NCBI RefSeq assembly: GCF_003473485.1
Contig: NC_053048.1
Span: 26,715,255-26,779,254, forward strand
Reading direction: 5' to 3'
Origin: Medicago truncatula
Lineage: Eukaryota; Streptophyta; Magnoliopsida; Fabales; Fabaceae
DNA: 64,000 nucleotides
Position 1 is the first letter of the stretch, and the number at the start of each line of letters is the position of its first letter. The notes beneath the pieces were generated by a model. The model did no database searches. It was given only the letters and a program-made list of their open reading frames with translations, and was not told the origin of the DNA. The position numbers were made by a program, and so were the translations under genes. Of this stretch, positions 27,706-37,503 are shown piece by piece.

Positions 27706-28699
27706 TATAATATTGAGACTTTGATGACAGATTTGAAAATAAGAGAAAATAAGTAGGTTAAGGATTTATATAAAAATGGGAGAGTTAAAATTAGAAAATA
27801 GGGATTACGTGAAACCTATTTTTGGAGAAAAAGGGAGAACACCAAGAGAAGAGAAAAGTCAGAGGAGAGAAAGCGGTCGATCAATCTAAGGTAAGGGTAG
27901 GACTAGCTTTCTCTAATAATGAGTTGTATAATTCTGAAAAAGGGTTTAACATTGTAGTTGTTATTAGTTTTAATGTTATAGAAATTAGGATTAGATTTCA
28001 TTCATTCATAATCTTTTGTATAATCTATTTTTCTACTTCTACCCATAAGTGCCTATTTGTATAAAGTGATTATTGTGGATTTAATTAGTGAAATTTGTGC
28101 TTATGTTTTGATGCAATGTTTGAGGTATGTGAATTTGATGTTAATTAAGCTGTTGATGATGAATTTATATGCTCAAGTTATGTATATATGTATACTTGTG
28201 TTTTTGCTCAAAATTGGTGAAGTATGATGTTGTTTTTTATGATTTTTTAAAATAATGTTTTGGGTCAAGTTTTTGGTGAAGTATAATCTCTTTAGACAAA
28301 CTTTGGGATCAAATTTAGGCATAGGGAAGTTAAAATTGGAATTTTGGGGTGAAAAATGGGTTTTTCCCGAGTTGCTCTCTGACAGTAGACCCTGTTTCAT
28401 GTTCTTGCGTCTTTTTCACATGTTTCTGTTTTGAATTGGCCTTTGGTGTAAACGTGATAATTGTATTAGCTTTCCAGTGGTTTTGGTTTGACGTGAAAAT
28501 GATTTTTGGTTTTTGAGTTATGATGAAAATACTCCAATGAGGTCTTAGTAAAATTTTACGAAAATTCCGCATAACTATTTCTAAGTCAACCCAAAATTTA
28601 TGGATTGTCTCCAAACTTCAAAGCTTTTGTACTATGAGTTCAATTAAGATGTTTAAGAGTATTTAACCTATGTTGTGATGAATCTATCTTGGTTTGACA

Positions 28700-29115
28700 T
28701 AAATATCTTTGATTGATGAATTATTATATGAATGTATATGTTGATGAGTATGATGTTATATGATGTTGTTCATGATTGATGAATTATTATATTAATGTAT
28801 ATGTTGATGAACATGATATTATATGATGTTGTTCATAATTAATGAATTACTATATGAATGTATATGTTGATAAATATGATGATGTTGTTAATGAATTATT
28901 CTATGAATATATATGTTGATAAATATGATGTTATATGATGTTGTTAATGCTTGACGAATTATTATATGAATGTAGATGTTGATGAATATGATGTTCTTCA
29001 TAATTAATGAATTGTTATATGAATGTATATGTTGATAAATATGATGTTATGTGATGTTGTTCATAATTAATGAATTACTATATGAATGTATAAATTGATG
29101 AATTATGATATTATG
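28700..29115 (+). repeat. Minisatellite, ~60-bp units, within solo LTR
   Basis: About six imperfect direct copies of a unit containing TGAATTATTATATGAATGTA, TATGTTGATGA and TATGATGTTGTTCAT. Some units carry internal deletions. It continues into TAAGTTGTNG-rich simple sequence at 29150-29280. Confidence 0.8.
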
Positions 29116-29289
29116 ATGCAAATTTGTTGTTCATATCATTCAAGTTTGTTGTGATTAATGTTGCTATGTTGCAAGTTGTTGTCAAATGTCGCCAAGTTGT
29201 AAGTTGTTGTATTAAGTTGTTGAATTCGTCTAAGTTGTCGAAGCTGTCTAAGTTGTTTAAGTTGTTGGTTGTTGAGTCCATGAATACTC

Positions 29290-29475
29290 ATTAAAAGTTG
29301 AGAGCTTGATGCTCTGAAATGTATAATTATACATATTAAGTTGAGGGTTTGATGATCTATGACCCTATTTATGCTCTATACATTGAGGGCTTGATGCTCT
29401 GTAAGTTGAGGGTTTGATGCACTGTGAGCCTATTTATGCTCTATACGTTGGGGACTTGATGCCCTGATTTGTACC
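29290..29475 (+). repeat. Short repeats TTGAGGGCTTGATGCTCTG within solo LTR
   Basis: Five imperfect copies of a roughly 20-bp word (GTTGAGGGTTTGATG, GGGCTTGATGCTCTG and variants), alternating with CCTATTTATGCTCTATAC. This is a second, separate tandem structure in the same LTR. Confidence 0.7.
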
Positions 29476-31033
29476 ACATGCATGATTAAGAAGTTGTAGT
29501 TGCATTGTCAAGATGATTAAGATGTCTAAGTCGCATGGTCGAGTTGATGTCGATGTCGTTGCATTGTCGTTGTTGTCAAGTTTTCGATTACTAATGAGTT
29601 GTTAATGAGAAACTATGTGAATTATCAATATTATTTATTGTTGTTGTTTATGTTGTTTACGTGAATCATTGTTGATGATGATTTGAAGTTGATTGATGAT
29701 TTATAGTTTGAATTATGTGAGGCATTAACATTGTTTAATTGTTGTTGTTTATGTAGATAAATTTTCTCACTTAGATTTGTTTATTAGTTTTACTAATGAT
29801 GAATAAATGTTGTTATGTGTTGTTAAATTTTTCAAAGAATTATATGCTTAATATTATTGAATGTGAAATCTCACCCCTTCTGCTTAGAAACTGTTGCCTT
29901 TGCATGGGTAACTTGCAGGTAACCAGGATTAGCTGTTGATGTGAGTTGACTCTCTCACGCGTCGTCTTAGGGTCGCTCTGATACGTAACGGGATGGGGAT
30001 ATTTGTATTTTTTTCCATTTGTTACGTATTATTATGAATTATGTTGATGAACCAATTGAATGAAATTTTAATAAGTTGTTTATGTTGAGGCCGTTGTGCC
30101 ATTACGTTGAATAAGAAATGTTTTCCGCTGCGATGTAATTTAAATTATTGATAAAAGATATTTTGAATAAATAGTAATTTTACTCTATTTATATTTTAAA
30201 GTTGTGTGACATCCTATTTAGTTGATTACTCTGATGTTTATGCAAAAATTTTAAAGTTGGAAAAACAGGGTGTTACAGGCTGCACGAAGCAAAAGCACAC
30301 CCGCTGAACCTAACCAACAGACCCCAAAAAACCACCCTCAAGTGAGCAGCAAAACGCAGCTGCTTATGGAACAATGCACAACAGAGAAATCTACTTATGT
30401 TACAACAAAACAGGAAAATAATTTCTACACCAAAATAGCAGCAGCTCCGCACTCCTGTCATAACCGTCCGAACAGTAGCCACCAAAGGCCGCTATAAACA
30501 ACGTCAATCTATTACCTCATCAAATAATCTCGTGGACACCAACACCACTCGTAGAAAATACAAGCTGGATTGTTGAATCTACCTAACAACCACCTTCAAG
30601 ACATTACTTTTAGTCAAAGAACTTTGATTTTGACTTGATAGTTAAGGTAATGCACAATCTATACCATATAGCAGCTTTGTTGTATAGACAATTTAGTCAA
30701 ATACTATGAATTCTAAGGTAATTCACTGTCTATACCATATACCATCAGTTAAAAAAACAGACTGCATCATCCAAGTTTGGCAGCAACAAAAAACTCCAGC
30801 ATAAAAACAGAAAAATAAAACACAATGCTACAGGTCCGTCGTAGCATCATAAACACAGTGATAAAGATCAATTATTTGCAATTCAAATAGTAATATAATG
30901 AAATGAGCATTGGTTGCCAATTTTTTTTGGATCAATACTGGTTGCCAATTGATCATATATTCCACCTTAATAGTAAGTTCAATAAGCAAGTAAATGGTTT
31001 TCTTCAATTAACATAGATAGCATATCATATTTA

Positions 31034-31552
31034 TCATAGTAGATGTATCCTTTGGAGTGCATACAACCTTGCACCAAAGTGTGTAGAAGGTACATCCCTA
31101 CTAGAATGTTGGACAAGAAATTCATCTTCTAATGAGATGATGGCTCGTAAAACATTGTGAAAGTGACGGCTGACAGTTTCACCGGAACGGTGGAAAAAGA
31201 ATGACACAATACGATTTTTCACATTATGACCAATGATGTGTAGAAATTTAGCAGCTTGCTCTTTAACTGTGAATCGTATTGTATCCTTCACAATACCAGT
31301 TCCTCTCAATTTATGACACAACAACATGAATGCCTCAGGTCCCATTCGTATTATGTCGCTGCATTTTTCAGTTTCTACTAGTTGTCTCATTAAATCAATA
31401 TGCCTACGCTCTCTCTCATGACTTCCATGACTAATAGGATTACGCCAACGTGACATTATGTTAAGCATGTGTAAGGTATGAACAATATAACACAATATAG
31501 GACCACAAAATAAAGATGTTGTTGCCTTTCGAATCGATGTCGAAATTGACAT
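31034..31552 (-). pseudogene. PIF/Harbinger transposase (ALP1/HARBI1-like), N-terminal fragment
   Basis: A 172-residue open frame contains DIIRMGPEAFMLLCHKLRGT, EQAAKFLHIIGHN, KNRIVSFFFHRSGETVSRHF and HNVLRAIISLEDEF. I recognise this as the helix-turn-helix-like N-terminal domain found in plant ALP1-like and HARBI1-like proteins. In full-length relatives a DDE nuclease domain (beginning near a D-G-T-H motif) follows. Here the frame departs from the family after the QHSSRDVPSTHF region and stops, and I see no nuclease domain downstream. It lies within the Harbinger-type element bounded by TAA duplications, which fits its being that element's former transposase. A host-domesticated ALP1-like gene is unlikely, given the truncation. 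Confidence 0.75.
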
Positions 31553-32189
31553 AAATTTAACATGCCAAGATTAGTCGAAGGTTTTATTTTAGAATGTACT
31601 TCTTTTATACCATGAGATTCATCACCAGACTTATCTTCCTCATTAATAAAAGAATCCATGTCACAAAGTGGAATGTTAACCTTCAATCAGAGTATAAAAT
31701 CAATTGATGAAACAAATAATTTGACATTAGAAAATCCCTAAATAATTCCCTCACAAATCAAAAGATTTGGAGAGTTTAGAATTTAATTTGTAATATTTTG
31801 TAACAAACAATCATAAGTAGTGCAATTAAGAGTTGATATATTTAAAGGGGAAAAAACACACATATTTAACTTTTAAATGATTTTTATGTAGAAATAATTT
31901 TTTTAACACTTGATTTACGAGTTAAAGACTCTTGATGCTATACACAAGTTTTCCATAATGCATATTTATCTCCCCTGCAATCTCTATTAAAACAAGAATC
32001 TAGAGTTCATTTTGTTTTTAGATAAACAAATCACTTTATTAAGAAAAATCATCCAGCTTAGCATAAACAGATAGCATCATCACACACATACCAAACAATT
32101 GAAAGAAAAAACACTCATAACCTAAGAACACACAAAATCACTACCTAAAGACAATAACACATGACAGATGACAAAATATCAACTCCAAC

Positions 32190-32516
32190 TATGTTGCAGC
32201 CAACAAACTGCATAGCGTTCTGGTGTCTGCAGTGGCAGCCCTGCTGCTGTTATATGTTTTGCAGTTGTTTGCTATCATATATGTTTTAGGTGTGATTGAG
32301 GCAGCTGGCTTTTTTATGGTGTGTTTTTAATTGTTTGGTTAGGTGCAGCTGCGTTGGTTTTGTATGTTTAGCTGTGTAGTGTGGTCACTAGATTGCAATT
32401 GTGGTCTCTATCCCTGAACTCTCATACGATGGGGTTTGTTTTGTTTCTTTTCAGCTACTTTCTTCTCTTATTGAGAGTTTGGAAGCTTAAATAATATTGG
32501 CTTTTCAAAAAAAAAA
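32190..32516 (+). mobile_element. Possible LINE/SINE 3' end with poly(A)
   Basis: A GT-rich stretch ends with TGGAAGCTTAAATAATATTGG, CTTTTC and a run of 11 A residues. The composition and A-tail resemble the 3' end of a plant non-LTR element. I could not define a left end or a clear target-site duplication. Confidence 0.35.
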
Positions 32517-33726
32517 AGTAGGATCAAACTTTCTTCATTTCGTAAATGAAATCCTTAACACCCATCACTCAGATTCATTTGAGTCTTTTAAGCCAATTGA
32601 TGTCCCAAACATCAGCCTCATCTCTAACAATGAAATCCTTAACACACAACCTATATCTGCAGCTCCCGGCTTCCCTTTCAACGATCCATCCACATTCCAT
32701 TACCAAACATTTTGTGGAGGGGGACACCATATTGCTGACAATCTATTTCCATGTTTTAATCTCTTGAATTTTATACAAATGGACCACGTGATACACATAT
32801 TCTATGAAAGGTTTGAGACTTGAGAGACCACCTACCTAATCCCCAACACGACATCACATTGGTATCAGGCTGCCATGACAACTTCTGATAACACACTAGA
32901 ACACTACCTATAACAAATCTTAGGCCTAAAAACATTCATAACCCCATTCTAAGTTTGATTAAAAAAACTCCAAAACAACAACAATGTCTTGTTTTATGTT
33001 GCCTTCCCAACATCCATAATTTACCCAAACTGAAACCAACATGACTTAATATACCCAAATTGAAGGGGAAAAAAGTAAAAAAAAATAGTCACCTAAATCA
33101 GATTTTCTATGAAACCTAGAACACAAATTATTTTTTCTCACTTCATCCGAAAAGCATTTCAAAGTATAATAAAATGAGGGGAGAAAACATACAAGGAATA
33201 AAATTTCATCAAAACAAAATAAATCTCATGCATAGAAGATAATGAAAAAAAAAACATACTTAATTCAAAATCAAAATTTTCAATAAATAAAGGAATACCT
33301 AAATGGAAGGGGAAAAAACACATGAAAAAGAAGAGAGTTAGAAAAGTACCTTACAAAACAATGAGGTCAAGATTGATAGCAAAGAAAAATGGAGGCAGTG
33401 CAACAATTTGGATTAAGCAGATGGCAGAGAAGAAACCATTGAAAGAGAAAATAGTGAACCCTCTTCTTTGTTAAATGGGAGAAGCTACGATTATATTTAA
33501 TTATTGTATTAGGGGCACTTTTGTCTTTTTGCTCAAAAATTGAGTCCATTCTCCCACTTTCAGTCCAATTGAGCGTGGAAAGGATTTTTTGGTGGGCCCC
33601 AACCAAAACTTTCTTTCCTTGACCTTTTTATATTTGTTCAAAACCATGGAAACACAATCCTTCCATCCTCTTTACCTCCCTTCACTATCTTTCCTTTATC
33701 TCTCACCGGAAACAAACACAGCCTAA

Positions 33727-36694
33727 GAGATGAAATTGATTGATGCGTACAAATTTGGGAACGAAATAACTATTTAATTTATTTTAGATAATCAAATTTA
33801 AATATGAATTTTTAAAGTCAAAATCATAAAAATTATGGAGAAGGTTAGAACAGAACTTCACTTTTTTTTTTCTTTTTTTTTTTCTTTATCCCTTCGTGTT
33901 ACTGTGCCCAACAACACTGAAAAACCGAAATTTTCCTTCCTCCACAGTTTGACACTTCTACTGCTTTAACAATGACGACGGGTAGAGCACTCAACAAACA
34001 CGATCGTACTTATTTATATAAGCTTTGTTCAATAGCTTACCAACATGTGATGAACTTTTTCTATAAGTTCTTCCGAATAAGTGCTTAAGATAAGAGCATG
34101 TTTGGATAAACAACTTATTTGTAGCTTATAACACAATAAATGCTTATGTACATGCTTGCATAAGCTATATTTTTATAGCAAAAGATAAAATAATGTTAAA
34201 TTGTTTTTGTAATTGCTATAAGTTGTTTTACTAAGCTGTATTGGAGAATATATGAAAATAAATTGAAAAAAGCTGTTGTCATAAGTTCTCCCAAACAGTT
34301 TCACAAAACTACGAGTAGATAAGCTCAAATAAACCGGTCGAAAGAGGCCCTTGTTATACCGTTGTAACTGTGTTTATCAATCGAAATATGCTTCAAGGAT
34401 GGTTGAAAATGTTGTCAAGGAAGGATAGATAAATGGTTTGTAAGGCTCATTGAAGAAGAGTAGGGAAATTTTCACAAGGTAAAACTGTCTATAAAATGGT
34501 TGTTTTGCAATATTTTGTTTACAGTTTATTCTATTAAGCAAGTGAGTTTATAACCTGCTGTAGCAAGTCAAACCTGCAGTGCACGTACGGTGTTGTGCAC
34601 CCTTGTTTCCATCTATTCTGTCACTTTGTTTCATGAAAATGATACCATTTTTGTTTGAATGAATAGGTTAATCGGTCCTCGACATTTTGTGCATCAATCA
34701 AAATTGTCTATGTTTTACAAATCGGCATATACGTTCCTAAAACTGGAATGCGTTAGTCAAAATGGTCCCTCTGTTACCTTCTGTTGTTAGAGGTTATGTC
34801 GTAACTCTTTGAATGGAAATGTGACCTTTAACAGGGATCACACATCAATAGAAACTTATGTGGTACATTAAATTCATCCATTTCACGCCAATTGTGAGTT
34901 TACAACCTCAGGATTCAAAAACATAAAATAATATTTACCACATAAATTTTATGTACAGTTTTAGTCTCTCTTGATGTAGAATTGATTTTGGATCCACGTG
35001 GAAGGCCACATGTTTATTTAATGTGTCACATCATAACCTATAACCGCAGAAGATAATGGATAGACTGTTTTGTCTCACAAATTTTAGTTTAAGAGATGTA
35101 TTTGCCAAATTCATGGACTATTTTTGAGTTTTGACAGATACTCACAATTTCGAGGATCAATTTACCTATTAATTTTTACTTTTATTGTTTATAAAGTTGT
35201 TGATTGTTTTATGATTAAACTGATTAACCATTTTATATTTAACTAGATGAGGTTGATTTTGATGTAAAAAATAAATGATTCAAAGTTATAGGTTTTGAAA
35301 GAATTAGACAACTGGTATTATTTTAACTGTTATGTGAGGGACTTGCCTAAGGAAAATATGAACACATGAATGGTTCTCATAGATGTGAGAGGATACAAGT
35401 TGACTTAATGTAATAAAAAAGAGAAGGAAGGGAGAAAAAGTTAAATGTGATAACCTTATTAATTTTGTAACTAGGAAGTACTAAATAAAATTGACTTTTC
35501 TTAAAAAAAATATTTTTTTTTGACTATTAGACTGAGATCAAAGGGCCAACATGAGCTACTTTGCACAGATAATCCAAAATATCATAGATGGTAGATCTCC
35601 TTCTTCCAAAATATCATATCTAATGGTGCAGCACACCTTAGTAAATAACAAGCCTAGCTCGAGCTAAAAAAAGAGTTCGTGTCGAACTCGAGCCGAGTTT
35701 TAAGCTGAACCAATTCTTATCGAGTCGAGTCGAGCTCAGACGAATTCGAGTCGGCTCGACTCATTACCAGCCCTATATATGTATTGCATCGTATCTAATG
35801 GTGCAGTACACCTTAGTAAGACTACACCAACATATGTATGTGTTGTCTATCTAAAAATACTCTAAAGGCAAATCGATCAAAATCACTACCATAGTTGGTT
35901 TCAGTTTTGAAGAATAATTGAATTAGACTTAAATTCAACTCACCCACTTAACCTTCAAGATATTTTAACTAGAATCAATTTTATATTGAATTAATTCATT
36001 CAAAATCATATTCTTGTTGCAGAATTAAACGCACACGATATCATCTTGCTTATAATTGAAAGACAATGTATCAACGAAACTGAAGATTATATTGCATTGC
36101 ATTTATTATTTTTTTTTAAATTGCATTTCATTTACATTTACTTATTGTTATACCATTGTAATTTTTTATATTAATCTAGAGATGATTCCAAGAATGGTTG
36201 AAGATGCTTTCAAAGCTGAATATTTTTTTTTTGTTGAAAGACACATGCAAATGGATTTTAAGGTTAGTTGAAGAAGTGGAAAATTTTCACAATGCAATTG
36301 ATTTATAATTATATAAGGACCATAGGACTGAGATTGATCAACATTATTTGATCATTTAATTTTTTTTACAGGAGTATATTTGTTCTCAAATTTGTGGTTT
36401 AAAGTATGTTACAGTGTCAATGTTGTGCTTTATGATGGTACTGTTTGTCTGTTTGTGAAGTTAATTGAATTTGTAATAAGAAGGAATATACTTTTTGATT
36501 ACCTATGATTTTTTATTTTTTTATTTGGTCAAACTCAAAGTTTTAGTTTATGATGGATGGTATTGAAATGCCTTCTGAAACCATGGCCTGCTAACTTAAC
36601 TCCTTAATTGGAGTGAATATGTATATTTTTAGCTATGATGTTCATTGCTGAATTCCTTCTGCTATTGACCTTTGAACCAATCTAATCTCAAAAT
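33727..36694. repeat. Duplicated upstream block of SRLK3 (unit B)
   Basis: This is homologous to 8730-9250 and 16600-18580 (unit A) and to 44830-46900 (unit C). It contains the unit B MITE. At about 35645-35786 it carries an extra GAGTCGAGTCGAGCTC-rich stretch absent from unit A, flanked by a roughly 30-bp direct repeat (TATCTAATGGTGCAG). No gene is seen; the 71-codon frame at 36056 has no family resemblance. Confidence 0.6.
34094..34350. mobile_element. MITE-like element, unit B copy
   Basis: Same element as at 8910 and 45157. The left end is GAGCATGTTTGGATAAACAA and the right end, on the opposite strand, GGGCCTCTTTCGACCGG. Internal palindromic TTATAAG words are shared. Confidence 0.58.
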
Positions 36695-36703
36695 AAATAA
36701 ATA

Positions 36704-37397
36704 GAGTAAATTACACTTCCCTCTCCTCAAAGATGCTGGAATTACACTTCCCTCCCCTCTTATGTTAAAATATACACTTCCCTCCCCTCTTATTCAAAAC
36801 ATTTTAAAAAATATTTCACTCCCCTTCCTTGAGAGAAGCTTGAATTACATTCCCCTCCCCTCTTACGTTAAAATCTACTCTTTACTCCCTCAATATTTTT
36901 TTTTTACTTCTAATAATCTAGCAAAAGAAAAAATAGTCTAACACACTTTGAAAAAAATAGTATTAGAGGTTCATTTAAATATAATCAAAATTTGAATACA
37001 TATTTTTCGCTATTTTTTATTCACAATTTCATTAACTTGTAGTTTTAAACCCTATTATAAAATATGAAACAACTCAAAATAAAATTAAAATATGTGAAAA
37101 ATAACTAAATTATAAAAAAAACAAATTTATGTTTTTTAAATCGTGATTCAAAATTAGTATATATTATAAAAATATTTATTTATATTAAAATAGATTAAAG
37201 TGTAGTGTATATTTAATTATTAAGGGAGGGGGTTGAAATTCAAGCATCTCACAAGGGAGGGGAGTATCAAATTTACTTTTCAAGGGAGGGGAGTGTATAT
37301 TTTAACATAAGAGGGGATGAGAGTGTAATTCAAGCATCTTTGAGGGGATGAGAGTGTAATTCAAGCATCTTTGAGGGGAGGGGAATATAATTTACTC
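36704..37397. mobile_element. Mutator-like MITE with long TIRs upstream of SRLK3
   Basis: A 694-bp element is flanked by an exact 9-bp duplication, AAATAAATA (36695-36703 and 37398-37406), the signature length for Mutator insertions. Both ends begin GAGTAAATTA and carry matching inverted words: CCTCAAAGATGCT, GAATTACACT and CTCTTATGTTAAAATATACAC. The right TIR has an internal tandem duplication of about 35 bp (near 37312-37375). SRLK1 has the corresponding upstream DNA without the element. There is no coding capacity. The insert ends 106 bp before the SRLK3 start codon, within the likely 5' UTR or core promoter. Confidence 0.9.
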
Positions 37398-37503
37398 AAA
37401 TAAATATGAAAGCAGAAAATACTTTTATAGAGGGAAGGAAAAAAAAAATTATTGATAACGTTATTCTAGTGTAACTTTTGATCCTATACTAATAATCTCT
37501 CTT

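Larger units (their letters stand above)
27406..30277 (+). mobile_element. Solo LTR (2.9 kb), Ty3/Tekay-like, nested
   Basis: It begins TGTAACGCCCTATTTT and ends AAAACAGGGTGTTACA. These are the typical ends of long LTRs of legume Tekay/Del-type Ty3 elements. The flanks GGCCG (27401-27405) and GGCTG (30278-30282) look like a 5-bp target-site duplication with one C/T change. There is no internal region and no second LTR, so this fits a solo LTR left by recombination. Near the 3' end are TTGCAGGTAACCAGGATTAG and TACGTAACGGGATGGGG, which I associate with this LTR family. Confidence 0.65.
26354..33723. mobile_element. PIF/Harbinger-like transposon (7.4 kb, composite)
   Basis: The terminal inverted repeat is GGCTGTGTTTG at 26354 and its complement ending at 33723. 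A second shared subterminal word, GGAAAGATAGTGA, lies near each end. TAA flanks both sides (26351-26353 and 33724-33726), the 3-bp target preferred by PIF/Harbinger elements. Inside, on the minus strand, is a Harbinger-transposase N-terminal fragment (31034-31552). The flanks belong to the duplicated unit: left flank resembles 44690-44740 and right flank 44830-44900. It contains a nested solo LTR and a possible LINE 3' end. No complete transposase is seen, so it is probably immobile without help. Confidence 0.75.

Noticed and set aside
27505..27756. Frame with a long Ile-Tyr run
   Set aside because: It is a translation of the (TA)n microsatellite.
28700..29475. CRISPR-like spaced repeats
   Set aside because: Units are contiguous, imperfect and AT-rich within a plant LTR. 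There are no unique spacers of constant length, and the context is eukaryotic.
32497..32823. 108-codon frame after an A-run
   Set aside because: It begins inside the poly(A)-like tract and has no recognisable domain or conserved context.
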